From Thermoplasmatota archaeon (GTDB lineage: Archaea > Thermoplasmatota > Penumbrarchaeia > JASLWR01), in NCBI GenBank assembly GCA_030740765.1, contig JASLWR010000016.1, positions 1-59,008 of the forward strand: a DNA stretch of 59,008 nt, read 5' to 3'. The translations under genes were made by a program, and so were the position numbers. Under the pieces are notes generated by a model that was not told the origin of the DNA, did not search any database, and saw nothing but the letters and a program-made list of their open reading frames with translations. Within the stretch, counting starts at the first letter, position 1, and each line of letters starts with the position of its first letter. Shown here one piece after another: positions 9,987 to 19,573 of the stretch.

Positions 9987-10616
9987 ATGATCGCAAAGGG
10001 TATACCTTGGTGGCTTTTTCTGGTGCCAATATTCTCGGTAATATCACTAGTTCTCTCGATTGTCATAAATAACTCACAACCACTTCTTTTCATTATGGGC
10101 ATTGGTCTTTTCATCCTATCATTCCCGCTCTTTCTTTTCTTTCGGGATCCCGTAAGACGACCTGCCAGTGGTTTGGTATCTCCAGCCGACGGCAAGGTAA
10201 TGTTCGTCGAAAAGAACGAAGAACTAGGGATTTGGCACATCGCAATTTTCATGAGCCCGCTCAACGTACACGTCAACCGTGCGCCCCTGGCCGGCAGGGT
10301 GGTCAAGATCGACCATATAAAAGGTGGTTTTAAACCCGCTTTCAACAAGGAATCAGAACATAACGAAAGGGTTATCACTGTCCTGGCCACCAGGATCGGG
10401 AAAGTTAAAATAATCCAGATAGCGGGCATCGTAGCGAGAAGGATAGTCCCCTATATAACAGAAAGACAAAGACTTTTAAAAGGTGAGAAGATCGGCATGA
10501 TCCGTTTCGGGTCCAGGGTGGACCTGTACCTCCCATCTGATAAACTAATACCCGAGATCGTACCTGGCCAAAAGGTAAGGGCCGGGATCGACACAATCGG
10601 GATCCTGGCTGATTGA
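9987..10616 (+). CDS. psd: Archaetidylserine/phosphatidylserine decarboxylase proenzyme
   Basis: A 209-aa membrane-associated enzyme that decarboxylates serine phospholipids to the ethanolamine form, using a pyruvoyl group made by self-cleavage. Two N-terminal TM segments are followed by FRDPxR, SPADGKV, MSPLNVHVNRAP and a C-terminal I-R-F-G-S-R, where cleavage between G175 and S176 would generate the pyruvoyl alpha chain. The short form with RFGS is the archaeal/alphaproteobacterial type. I chose the ATG at 9987 because GGTGA (9977-9981) lies five bases upstream; a GTG at 9978 in the same frame is the alternative. It lies between two paralogous surface-protein genes. Confidence 0.9.
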   Translation: MIAKGIPWWLFLVPIFSVISLVLSIVINNSQPLLFIMGIGLFILSFPLFLFFRDPVRRPASGLVSPADGKVMFVEKNEELGIWHIAIFMSPLNVHVNRAPLAGRVVKIDHIKGGFKPAFNKESEHNERVITVLATRIGKVKIIQIAGIVARRIVPYITERQRLLKGEKIGMIRFGSRVDLYLPSDKLIPEIVPGQKVRAGIDTIGILAD

Positions 10617-10764
10617 CCTATTTCAGATACGGATGAGAACAGCTGTAATATAAGTAGGTAATATTAATATAACAATAAAGTAATAATAGTCTGGATTCCT
10701 GCCGACCAGGTGTCTTTTATTACTCAATAGCATCAGCTACGATTGTGAAACGGGCGGATATATC

Positions 10765-13700
10765 ATGAGAAAATATAAAAATTTCTCTGCCATCATTTCC
10801 ATTCTTCTCTTATCGATGACAGTCCAGGGAATCATTTTTTCACTACCGGATAGTGAAACCGGCTCAGTGCTCACAACTCGGGCTTATGAGACTATCACCA
10901 CGGATCGGGAAGGTACCCGGGCGTTGGATTGGGCGGAGTGGGTGGATGGAAACCATCCCATAACCATAGACGGGAATGCCGGGGATTGGACCACATACAC
11001 ACAGCATGCAATAGGAACTGGCTCGAACACTGTCAACCTAACAATTGCAAACGATAATTCCTATCTATATATTTGTGCCGACGCTATATCCGATGGTACG
11101 GACAACGAACAAATCAATGATAAATTTCAGGCCTTCTTCGACGGAGACAACGATAATACTTCACCAACATGGATAAACTCTCAGACCGCCAATGAGAATA
11201 CCAAAGATAACTGGTTCGTCTTGAACGGCGATAAGGATAAGAAGAGCGATCCGGACGATGCATTCAACGATGCGGGATTGATCAATAAACGAGATAACGG
11301 CCAGATTTGCCTGTGGTATAATCAGGCAATATGGATAGACGACTGGGGGTATCAGTGGAAAGTTGGTTTCAACGGTGATCCACAACCGCATATGATCTAC
11401 GAGATCAAGATCCCGTTTTCGAAATGGAATTGGCATGCGGGAGACCAAATCGGGGCCGGTTTTCAGGTCTCCAAAGCCTTAGGCGGGAACCCGTCACAAA
11501 TAGGTAAATACCCGGCCGGTTTCGATCTTGACAACATGGGAGGATGGAAGGACATTTTCCTCGCTACCCAGAACGATCGGCCATATTTCTCCAATCCAAA
11601 GTCGACCCCTTCGACCATAAGTAATGACGGAATAAATGAAACTCTCCTCACGGTGCAAGCTACGGACCCCGACGGATCACTCTCACAGGTCAAGATAGAT
11701 CTCACAGAGATCGGAGGCGGCAGCGAAGTGTTAATGGTGGACGATGGAAATCAAGGTGACGGCGTCTACTCCTACACCACAACGGTAAGCACCTCGAAAC
11801 TAGCCAGAACATACCAACTGCCATTCACCATCACCGATGATCACACACCAAACGTCGGCACGGCCTATGGGACGATACGCCTGACGGTCACTCAGGCCAA
11901 TCGAGCCCCCGAGATTAAACCTGGTGCTTTTACTAAGCTTAGCATCCTCGAGGATCAAAGCGCCGCATATGTCGATCTGAAAGAAATATTTCACGATCCG
12001 GACATTCAGGATGTTATGACATATTTTATGAAGACTAACACGAGCTGGGATTCACAATATTCATCGCCTCTGGCCGATTACAGGGTTTTTATAAATGATA
12101 CGATCAAGATCGTCCCCCTACCGGACCGCATCGGTACAGATGTAATATTACTGAAGGTAAGGGACGTGGAAGGTCTTTGGGTGGATGCTCCCTTCAGTCT
12201 TACTATAATCATTCAGCCCACCAACGACCCCCCACAGATCACAGAAGTTAACGGAACCGATATTATCATCAAACCGGTGTCCTTGAAGGCCCTGGAAGAC
12301 ACATGGACCACATTTTCCTTCAAAGCCATAGATATAGACGGGGATAATCTGGATTATTCCTTGAACATTAGCGATGCGATACCATATATGAAAAAGGGGA
12401 AGGATTTCAATTTTGACAGGGATAATGGTACACTCATGATCCATCCTTCCAACCAACACGTTGGAGATTATTCGCTCTTGTTGTCTGTGGAAGACGATAA
12501 CGGGGGAGAAGATTCGCTGGAAATAAATCTCGAAATTGAGAATACGAATGACCCGCCTTACATGCAGAAGATCAGTACGATGTACGTGGATCAGTACGAA
12601 GAGATGGAAATTATTCCGGAAGCGAGCGATGACGACATCGTCCATGGCGACTCACTGACCTATTCCACAAATTTTACCGAAGAGATGAAGGGGCCCCTAA
12701 CGGAGAAGAACTTCCAATTCGAAAAGGAAACGGGAAGCTTCTGGTTCAAGCCGGACAAATACATGGTACAGACCTATTTCACTCATATCAGGGTGGAAGA
12801 CGCCAGCATGGCCTATTATCAAAGGGATTTCAAGATCATAGTCATCAACGTCAACGACCCGCCAGAGTCACCCTCTTTTATTTACACAGGGGGAGATAAA
12901 AATCTGACGGTCCTTTTCACTGCAGGAGACTGTTCCGATCCCGACAATGACAAATTAAGCTATATGTGGAATTTCGGCGACGGGAGCCGTAACCCCAACG
13001 GGGAAGACCTGTCAGTAGTGGAACATACTTATCAAGAAGAGGGGACTTATTCGGTGACGCTGACCTTATCTGATGGGCAGATGACGAACAGTTCTACTAA
13101 AACGATCCAGATAACGGCCCCGGATGAAAATGTCGTTCCACAGGATAAAAAATTCAGATACTGGGGACGAGTCTCGGACATTAATAATAAACCTGTTGGA
13201 AATGCGATGATCAAAGTTGAGCAGATAAATGGTGAATCCGATGATCCCGTGCCATCTACCTCCACCGATTTCAATGGGAATTTTGAATTATTTCTACTTC
13301 CGGGCAGGTATACCCTGAGAATAAGCAAAGAAAATTTCGACATCAACAGCACGAATTTCGAGATAATGGATAGAGATATTGAAAAGGATTTCACTCTAGG
13401 CCAAAACGGTGTGATGGAAAAATCCCCGGCAGGGTCCGCAGAAATGTCTCCTCTACTTCTGGTATTGATCGTTTCAATACTATTGATCTCCGTTGCAATC
13501 ATTTTGATCATTATAATAAAGAAGAAAAAGGCAAGAAAGAATGAGACGCCAACTCCTCATCATATCATGGTTCATCATTCGGCATCGCCGCAAATGGGAC
13601 CGCCACTTCATCAAGGTCATTTGTCGCCGGGATTACAACAGCAGGGGCTCCCCCCGCCATATCCAATGCCTCCACCGTTTCAAGCTTCACCCTTTTCCCC

Positions 13701-14814
13701 GGAAGCTCTGAGTAGAGGAAACATCGCGGTGTCCGGCGGCCTTAGTAAGATACCACATGGCAAGCAGCCGGTTCTCGAAAAAGGGGAAACAGAAAAACCA
13801 CGGATCGTGAAGCCCCCGCGACCTCCAAAGTTCAAGGGAAAAAAAGGGAAAGGTTTACCACCAAGGGAAGAGAGACAAAAATTAGCCGATGGAAAGGAAG
13901 ACGTACTATCCCTTCCTCCGATACAAAAGGAAGAAAAATCCAAGGATAGGAACGATGAGCTTAATACAGGGAAAAATGGCATTGACAGAGAACACATCGG
14001 CTTTTCCGAAAATGAGGAGCTGTTGGACACCTTCAAAACGGGCCAAACGGATTCCCACGGAAAAATGGACGAGCTTTTCGACATTTCTGAGACGACATCC
14101 ACTTCGGACAAAAAAGCTTCAGCCAGGGATATGTTACGGGAAATGGCTGACGATGAAAAAGGCAAAGGCCAGAAAGCGACAGCTATAAAGGGCATATTCG
14201 ATGGACTGGATGAAGGAGTTGAAGAGCCCATTTCAAGGAATGACGAGAAACCGGAGACACTGGCAAAGATACCCGTCAAACAGATCGCTATATCCAAGGA
14301 AACGGGTGAACAGCTTAGACTCTGTGAGATTTGCAAGGGATATTTCGAGCCGTCTCACAAAACCTGCCCACTTTGCGGGGGTCATCAACTTGAAGAAGAA
14401 GAGACCGTAGAATGCCCATCCTGTGCTAATGAAGTTACCCTGGATATGATCTTCTGCAACAAATGCGGGTCCAATCTCAGAAAGATAAGGGCTAAAAGGG
14501 CATCAAATCGTGATAGAAGAGAGGGTCTGCCTAAGAAGGTAGAATGCCCGAAATGCGGAAAGATGCTGCTAAGAGAGATGAAATTATGCAACGCTTGTGG
14601 TACATCTCTCGGGCCGAATAAATCGGGTGGAAAAGGTAAAAAACTTACCAAAGAGAGGAATATTCCAGATCATGAACTTAGCTCCGCTCCTGCCGCTACC
14701 GTATATGAAAACGTGGAATGTTATCAGTGCGGCGGAATGATCCCGGTTACTACCATGGAGAGACCAGTGGTCGTCACCTGCTCAAAATGCGGTACGCAGG
14801 GTCATTTACAATAA
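10765..14814 (+). CDS. Surface protein: CBM9-like, cadherin-like, PKD, TM, multiple cytoplasmic zinc ribbons
   Basis: A 1349-aa intact paralogue of the frameshifted gene at 5732. It has a signal peptide, a CBM9-like domain (about 60-270, IDGNAGDW, YLYICADA), an Ig-like domain with N-DP-x-DPDG, cadherin-like repeats (NDPP), PKD (about 709-782, WNFGDGS), a carboxypeptidase-regulatory-like domain (about 796-875), TM (about 894-917) and a basic/Pro-rich cytoplasmic tail. The last 165 residues carry about nine Cys pairs of zinc-ribbon type, including CEIC, CPLC, CPSC, CNKC, CPKC, CNAC, CYQC and CSKC. Both paralogues share the lead-in I-P-V-x5-A-I-S before the ribbons. Extracellular modules should bind sugar or protein ligands; the ribbons may bind nucleic acid or protein (inference). 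Confidence 0.85.
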   Translation: MRKYKNFSAIISILLLSMTVQGIIFSLPDSETGSVLTTRAYETITTDREGTRALDWAEWVDGNHPITIDGNAGDWTTYTQHAIGTGSNTVNLTIANDNSYLYICADAISDGTDNEQINDKFQAFFDGDNDNTSPTWINSQTANENTKDNWFVLNGDKDKKSDPDDAFNDAGLINKRDNGQICLWYNQAIWIDDWGYQWKVGFNGDPQPHMIYEIKIPFSKWNWHAGDQIGAGFQVSKALGGNPSQIGKYPAGFDLDNMGGWKDIFLATQNDRPYFSNPKSTPSTISNDGINETLLTVQATDPDGSLSQVKIDLTEIGGGSEVLMVDDGNQGDGVYSYTTTVSTSKLARTYQLPFTITDDHTPNVGTAYGTIRLTVTQANRAPEIKPGAFTKLSILEDQSAAYVDLKEIFHDPDIQDVMTYFMKTNTSWDSQYSSPLADYRVFINDTIKIVPLPDRIGTDVILLKVRDVEGLWVDAPFSLTIIIQPTNDPPQITEVNGTDIIIKPVSLKALEDTWTTFSFKAIDIDGDNLDYSLNISDAIPYMKKGKDFNFDRDNGTLMIHPSNQHVGDYSLLLSVEDDNGGEDSLEINLEIENTNDPPYMQKISTMYVDQYEEMEIIPEASDDDIVHGDSLTYSTNFTEEMKGPLTEKNFQFEKETGSFWFKPDKYMVQTYFTHIRVEDASMAYYQRDFKIIVINVNDPPESPSFIYTGGDKNLTVLFTAGDCSDPDNDKLSYMWNFGDGSRNPNGEDLSVVEHTYQEEGTYSVTLTLSDGQMTNSSTKTIQITAPDENVVPQDKKFRYWGRVSDINNKPVGNAMIKVEQINGESDDPVPSTSTDFNGNFELFLLPGRYTLRISKENFDINSTNFEIMDRDIEKDFTLGQNGVMEKSPAGSAEMSPLLLVLIVSILLISVAIILIIIIKKKKARKNETPTPHHIMVHHSASPQMGPPLHQGHLSPGLQQQGLPPPYPMPPPFQASPFSPEALSRGNIAVSGGLSKIPHGKQPVLEKGETEKPRIVKPPRPPKFKGKKGKGLPPREERQKLADGKEDVLSLPPIQKEEKSKDRNDELNTGKNGIDREHIGFSENEELLDTFKTGQTDSHGKMDELFDISETTSTSDKKASARDMLREMADDEKGKGQKATAIKGIFDGLDEGVEEPISRNDEKPETLAKIPVKQIAISKETGEQLRLCEICKGYFEPSHKTCPLCGGHQLEEEETVECPSCANEVTLDMIFCNKCGSNLRKIRAKRASNRDRREGLPKKVECPKCGKMLLREMKLCNACGTSLGPNKSGGKGKKLTKERNIPDHELSSAPAATVYENVECYQCGGMIPVTTMERPVVVTCSKCGTQGHLQ

Positions 14815-14829
14815 TGCGGGGTTACGGGC

Positions 14830-16356
14830 GTGAGGGTATTTCTTCTGGGGGTTGACGGAGCCACCTATGATCTGATCCTACCCTGGGCAAGACAGGGAAA
14901 ATTACCAAATCTCGCTACTCTTTTAAAAAATTCTTATTTCGGTGAGCTGGCATCCCTGCCTCCAATCACCCCCGCCGGCTGGACATCGATCATTACTGGT
15001 GTAAACTGCGGGAAGCACGGATTGGCGGATTTTTTAAAACTTGATCTTGATAGCTACCAACTTCATCCCACCAACAGCCAGGATCGAAAAGTACGTACAA
15101 TTTACAATATGCTTGGCGAGGTCGGGAAAAAAAATATTATTCTTAATTACCCAATGACCTACCCAGCTGAAGAGCTAAACGGGTCCATGGTAACGGGGCT
15201 CCAGACCCCACGGATCGATGATCGATGTTCCTATCCTCCAGAATTGATACAGTACCTCGAACAAGAATTGGGTGAAGTATTATTCATGGCAAATTACAGG
15301 GAAAGGCAGAGCCGGGAGGATTTCCTGAGCGACATAAAAAACCTTGTTAAAGCACGGGAAAAAATGATCCTGCATTTCATCAAAAAACAGGAATTCGACT
15401 TCTTCGCCACCGTATTCATGGCCACGGATATAGTATCACATGCTTTCTGGAAATACATGGACGAAAATCATCCCGGTAGAAAAGGAATACCCCCCGAAGA
15501 ACTCGACCGTTTTAATAATGCGGTCTTGGATGTCTATATTCAGGTGGATACAAGCATTGGAAAGATAATAGAGGCTTTGCAAAATAAGGATACGGCTATA
15601 ATCCTGGTATCGGATCACGGTAGCGGCCCCTTGTACAAGTTCGTGAATCTCAATAAATTCCTGGTAGAAAAAGGTTACATGACCCTGGTGCAAGAGAAAA
15701 CGGATAAGGGGCGATTAAGCGGTGCAATATCGAGATTCGTAAGGTCATTCTTATCAAATAATCCCGCCAGGAATAATGAAAAACAGAAGAAAGATATATA
15801 TTTCCATGATGTAGATTGGGACCACACGAAAGCATATTCCTGGGGAAATCTGTGTTCGGTCTCATTGAATCTCCGTGGAAGAGAGAAAAGCGGTATCGTG
15901 AGAACAGAAGAGGCCGAAGCGCTGAAAAAGGAGATCGCAGCGGAGTTGATGAAACTGGCGGACAGCGATGGGAAACGGATTGTGGATGCAGTGGGATTCC
16001 GTGAAGACGTTTTTACTGGCACCCATACCCGGGAAATGCCGGATATGTACATGGTGATGAGAGACATAAGCTATGTAGGACGGGGAATAAATCCGGTTTA
16101 CAGGGACATACCGGGCAGGCCCTTGATAGAAGATGCAGACCTCTCGGGTACCCACCGAGTGGATGGGATCTATGCCATAAGCGATATAGTCGCCAAGGAG
16201 AAGTTCGTGGCGAGGGCGGGAGGATTGAAGTTGACGGGAAGGGGCTATAAAGTATATGACGTGGCTCCCACCATACTGCACCTTTTCGGCATCGAAATTC
16301 CCGATTACTTCGACGGCAGGGTGATGGATGAGGCATTTCTGAATAATATCGGTTAA
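14830..16356 (+). CDS. Alkaline-phosphatase-superfamily phosphodiesterase/phosphotransferase
   Basis: A 508-aa protein with the metal-binding layout of type I phosphodiesterase/nucleotide pyrophosphatases: LGVDGATYD (Asp9), P-P-I-T-P-A-G-W-T (candidate nucleophile Thr47), ITGVNCGKHG, ATDIVSHAFW, LVSDHGSGP and GTHRVDG, closing with a DVAPTILHLFG segment. It should hydrolyse or transfer a phosphoester; the substrate is unknown. No signal peptide was seen, so it is probably cytosolic or membrane-facing. It starts with GTG 15 bases after the zinc-ribbon surface gene and is followed after 16 bases by the radical SAM gene, so the three look co-transcribed. Its link to surface-glycan or lipid head-group modification is inferred from context. 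Confidence 0.85.
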   Translation: MRVFLLGVDGATYDLILPWARQGKLPNLATLLKNSYFGELASLPPITPAGWTSIITGVNCGKHGLADFLKLDLDSYQLHPTNSQDRKVRTIYNMLGEVGKKNIILNYPMTYPAEELNGSMVTGLQTPRIDDRCSYPPELIQYLEQELGEVLFMANYRERQSREDFLSDIKNLVKAREKMILHFIKKQEFDFFATVFMATDIVSHAFWKYMDENHPGRKGIPPEELDRFNNAVLDVYIQVDTSIGKIIEALQNKDTAIILVSDHGSGPLYKFVNLNKFLVEKGYMTLVQEKTDKGRLSGAISRFVRSFLSNNPARNNEKQKKDIYFHDVDWDHTKAYSWGNLCSVSLNLRGREKSGIVRTEEAEALKKEIAAELMKLADSDGKRIVDAVGFREDVFTGTHTREMPDMYMVMRDISYVGRGINPVYRDIPGRPLIEDADLSGTHRVDGIYAISDIVAKEKFVARAGGLKLTGRGYKVYDVAPTILHLFGIEIPDYFDGRVMDEAFLNNIG

Positions 16357-16372
16357 AAAAAAGGGTTGTAGG

Positions 16373-17956
16373 ATGCAGGGTAATAAAGAAATATTTCGAC
16401 GGTTGAGTTCGTTCGAGCAGCATAAGATAATGGGTCCTTTGAACCTGTTTCTATTCGTCAGTACCTCGTGTCCCCTGAAATGCAGTTTCTGTGCAAGGAG
16501 TGTTTTCCTAGATCTAAAAAGAGGTAAGGAGAGCGATATCGATAGATTCACAGCCATCTCCCTTTTCGGCCTGGATCCCAAGTTATTTTCCTCCATCAGA
16601 GCCAAAATAGTACTTGGAATCGAAACATTGGAGGATGAGATTGCTGCGAAAAAAGTGACCATGATCGCTTCCGATAAAATAGACCGGATAATAAACGGAT
16701 CTGGCCCATTGGATTATTCGAAATACGAAGGATTGGCCGGGATCATAGAAGAGCTACCACAGGAAGTGCGAATTTCACTTTACGCTTACAGTATTCATCG
16801 GATCAGGGAAAAATTAACAAGAGATATGCAAAAGCGGATGCCCCTGGAGGACTACCTACGAGTTGTGAGAGAGGCCGCGGAGCTGGGAGTAAAACAGATA
16901 TATCTCACAGGGGCCATCGGTGAGCCGTTATCGGACCGAGATTTCTTGTGGGAGATTATGAGAGAGATTGGTAAGCACGATATCGTGGGCCACTTGACCA
17001 CAAATGGATATTACGCTGATGCTGATTTTGCTAAAGAGCTTGTGGAAATGGAATGGCGATCCCTGATCATAAGTATAGACGGAGCAAGACCGAAAACTCA
17101 TGACCGACTCAGGGGAAAGGATGGCAGTTTTGAGAGGGCATTTTCTTTTCTAAAGCAATTGACGAAAGCGAAACGTATTGCCAAAAAAGTATTTCCAAGA
17201 ATAACGATTAGTTTCGTGGTCAACCGGCTCAACTACTTCGAGATAGTAGACCATTTCGAGCTAATGGCTGAATCGGGTGCGGATTCGGTCTATTACAGTC
17301 CAATAAGGATATACACGGACGAGGCGAGAAGAACACTTGTGATGCAGAGCGAGGAAGAAAAGAAATTGAGACAACTGATCGAAGTAGGTAAACCACCATG
17401 GGCGGATTCGGGAGTGGAAAACAATATTGATTCTCTCCCTTATTGGCCGAAAAGCTACGGATACGGTCCATGCGTGTACCCTAAAATCGGAATCATGGAA
17501 GATATAGTGCGTTTTACAGGTTGGAACGGCACCCCCTCCAACAAAAAAGTAGATCTGAACGGTATAAAATGTACCGAGCCTTGGTTGTCCATGGCGGTGG
17601 ATGCCAACGGCAGCGTCATGCAGTGCTGCGTGTCATCGATACCACTGATCAATATGAACGTGACGGATCATTCACTAGGGGAGATATGGCATTCAGGGAA
17701 ATATCATCATCTGAGAGATTATTTTATCGAGGGAAAATTACCCTTTGAATGCCAGCATCACTGCCTGCCCCCGGTTATGGAGGACCAGAAGAAGCTTATC
17801 GCTGGATTTAGGGAAATGAAAAAAGCTTCTGAAATCAATACCAAAGGGACTATAGCAAACACTCTAGAACGGGTGGATAATGAGATATCCAGGTTGACAC
17901 GTATAAATCTTAAGAAAAAGATGAATGAGATACGCAACAGGCTCTCGGAAGGCTGA
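16373..17956 (+). CDS. Radical SAM protein with SPASM-like C-terminus and an unusual insertion
   Basis: A 527-aa protein. The CX3CX2C cluster motif is Cys33, Cys37 and Cys40 (SCPLKCSFC). The GGEP-like motif (A-I-G-E-P) comes only near residue 180, whereas it normally follows the cluster by roughly 35-45 residues, so about 100 residues appear to be inserted early in the barrel. LTTNGY and ISIDGA follow as expected. The C-terminal region (CTEPW, MQCCVS, FECQHHC) resembles a SPASM/Twitch auxiliary-cluster domain. It is likely an S-adenosylmethionine radical enzyme modifying a peptide, sugar or lipid; I cannot name the substrate. It is in an operon with the AlkP-family gene just upstream. Confidence 0.85.
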   Translation: MQGNKEIFRRLSSFEQHKIMGPLNLFLFVSTSCPLKCSFCARSVFLDLKRGKESDIDRFTAISLFGLDPKLFSSIRAKIVLGIETLEDEIAAKKVTMIASDKIDRIINGSGPLDYSKYEGLAGIIEELPQEVRISLYAYSIHRIREKLTRDMQKRMPLEDYLRVVREAAELGVKQIYLTGAIGEPLSDRDFLWEIMREIGKHDIVGHLTTNGYYADADFAKELVEMEWRSLIISIDGARPKTHDRLRGKDGSFERAFSFLKQLTKAKRIAKKVFPRITISFVVNRLNYFEIVDHFELMAESGADSVYYSPIRIYTDEARRTLVMQSEEEKKLRQLIEVGKPPWADSGVENNIDSLPYWPKSYGYGPCVYPKIGIMEDIVRFTGWNGTPSNKKVDLNGIKCTEPWLSMAVDANGSVMQCCVSSIPLINMNVTDHSLGEIWHSGKYHHLRDYFIEGKLPFECQHHCLPPVMEDQKKLIAGFREMKKASEINTKGTIANTLERVDNEISRLTRINLKKKMNEIRNRLSEG

Positions 17957-17984
17957 ACGTTTCCGGCATCCTTGTTATTTTTTA

Positions 17985-18713
17985 TCAACCCTCCCGGTAC
18001 CGGAAGGAATCCTCGAAAATTATGTTCATTTCCGGATCCCTGATCACTACCAGATAGGACCAGCCATCCCTGACGTCCTTTCCCACGGGAATGTCGAAAC
18101 CTATAACCTCGCCGTAGGTCCAGGTCTCGCCCGGTGTTTCGGGGCGATCTTCCTCGACTCTCCAATCCTTATTGTCGTATCGAAGGGTCATGTTGCGGTC
18201 CCCCCCGTTTTCACGGAAATCAAAATCCAGGTCCCAGGGCGCATATCGCTGCTCACAGACGGCGAAAAAGTATTTTGTGGGATCAATGTCGACCCCTTTA
18301 TTGGCACGGATCGTGAAGAAGCATCCGTTCTCTGCGTCCTCGTTCACTCCATCCCTGACCTCGTAAGCCATGGTGGATTCATCACCCCCGATGTCTGCCA
18401 TGCTAATGTTCCACATGTAAAGGACACCTGTTAATAGGGGGACGCCTAGAATTACGAAGCACCCTACGACGATTAGAGCGATACCCCAAACAGGCATACC
18501 TTTTTTTTCCCCTTGGTAGTGAGATCCCATTGGAACTGCCTGTAACTGTTGATCCACTGGTCCCTGCTGGTACCCATAAAAATCCGCATCACAATTATAG
18601 CAGAGACTCACGTCGCCGTAATTTTCCTTCCCGCAAGACGGACATATCGTATTATCACCTGAAGGTTGTAAAAATAAATTCCAATTATAGAGCGTGTGAG
18701 GCTTGATATACAA
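17985..18713 (-). CDS. Zinc ribbon-TM-pilin-like protein, downstream tandem copy (start codon uncertain)
   Basis: An N-terminal zinc ribbon (CPSC, CYNC) is followed by GYQQG, a single TM (GIALIVVGCFVILGVPLL), then GVLYMW and about 130 extracytoplasmic residues. The segment through the TM resembles the hydrophobic N-domain of archaeal type IV pilin-like proteins (inference). Compared with the adjacent copy, the GTG start next to GGTGAT has become ACG (18650-18648), so translation must begin at ACG/ATA or at an upstream TTG (18713, used here), which overlaps the end of the neighbour. The copy is otherwise intact, including the terminal YLVVIRDPEMNIIFED strand pair. It faces the radical SAM gene tail to tail. 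Confidence 0.65.
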   Translation of the reverse strand: MYIKPHTLYNWNLFLQPSGDNTICPSCGKENYGDVSLCYNCDADFYGYQQGPVDQQLQAVPMGSHYQGEKKGMPVWGIALIVVGCFVILGVPLLTGVLYMWNISMADIGGDESTMAYEVRDGVNEDAENGCFFTIRANKGVDIDPTKYFFAVCEQRYAPWDLDFDFRENGGDRNMTLRYDNKDWRVEEDRPETPGETWTYGEVIGFDIPVGKDVRDGWSYLVVIRDPEMNIIFEDSFRYREG

Positions 18714-19361
18714 AACTTTCTTCGAAGACTACTATCATGTTCGGGTCCTTTATCATGACCTCGTATACGGCGCCCTTCTCCACATTTACTCCAAAGTTAG
18801 ACATAGGCATATCAAATCCGAGATATTCACCGTCACTCCACAGGGAGCCGGTGGCCTCGCCGTTCATGCCCTCGATCCTCCAGTTTTTATCATCAAAACG
18901 AAAGGACTTGTTTCGGTCGCCACCTGTGGACGTCAAATAGTCTTCTCCCTGATCCTGGTAGTTTCGAAAACTGAAATCGAGTTTTTTGAGGGATCGATAT
19001 CAACACCACTTTTAGCCCGGATCGTGAAAAAGCAACCATGCTCCGAATCCCTGTTTACTCCATCCCTGACCTCAAAGGACATGATAGGTACATCACCTCC
19101 GACGCCTGCCATGTTTATGGTCCACATGTACAGGACACCTGCCAGCAGGGGTACGCCCAGAATTACGAAGCAGCCCACAACTATTAGGACTATACCCCAG
19201 ACGGGCATACCCTTTTTTTCCCCTTTATAGGGAAGCCCCATTGGAACTGCCTGGAACTGTTGGTCCGCTTGTCCCTGCTGGTACCCATAAAAATCCGCAC
19301 CACAATTATGGCATCGGCTCACGTCGCCGTAATTTTCCTTCCCGCAACTAGGACATATCAC
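18685..19361 (-). pseudogene. Zinc ribbon-TM-pilin-like protein, upstream tandem copy, frameshifted
   Basis: The first frame (19361 to 18933) gives the zinc ribbon (CPSC, CHNC), TM and the start of the outer domain, then ends at a TGA. The second frame (stop at 18685) gives GGDRNKSFRFDDKNWRIE onward, matching the intact copy. The break lies in a six-base homopolymer at 18982-18987; one extra base would read S-K-K-L-D-F-S-F-R, as in the neighbour's LDFDFRENGGDRN. Its start is a GTG two bases after a perfect GGTGATC. One copy thus has a good start and broken body, the other a good body and lost start. A sequencing indel is possible. Confidence 0.7.
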
Positions 19362-19393
19362 ATGATCACCTGAATGTTGTAAAAATAAATTCT

Positions 19394-19405
19394 AATTATA
19401 AAACA
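19394..19405 (-). promoter_or_regulatory. Probable TATA box of the zinc ribbon-pilin-like pair
   Basis: On the minus strand TTTTATAATTAG lies about 35 bp upstream of the GTG at 19361. A near copy of the same promoter-to-SD segment precedes the second gene of the tandem pair, showing that the duplication included the promoter. Confidence 0.45.
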
Positions 19406-19521
19406 ATTACGGTAATTATTACGCTTTCAGTTTTGTTATGACAAATATATTAGTTCCCATTTTTTCCTCCGCAGTATCTTACGTTGGGTCCTCTTAATTT
19501 TACCATTTGCTAATCGTGATA

Positions 19522-19536
19522 TTAATTATATATATG
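19522..19536 (+). promoter_or_regulatory. Probable TATA box
   Basis: TTAATTATATATATG lies about 40 bp upstream of the ATG at 19574, consistent with an archaeal core promoter. Confidence 0.45.
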
Positions 19537-19573
19537 TCCAGTGCGTTCATTGAGCAAGAAACTAGTGATTCAA

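Noticed and set aside
13680-14336. 218-codon Ser-rich minus-strand ORF
   Set aside because: It is the antisense shadow of the charged cytoplasmic tail of the zinc-ribbon surface protein.
15862-16662. 266-codon minus-strand ORF spanning the AlkP/radical SAM junction
   Set aside because: It is antisense to two genes with intact catalytic motifs and shows no domain.
18685-18936. Separate 83-codon gene
   Set aside because: Its sequence continues the frameshifted zinc ribbon-pilin-like gene and lacks its own start signals.
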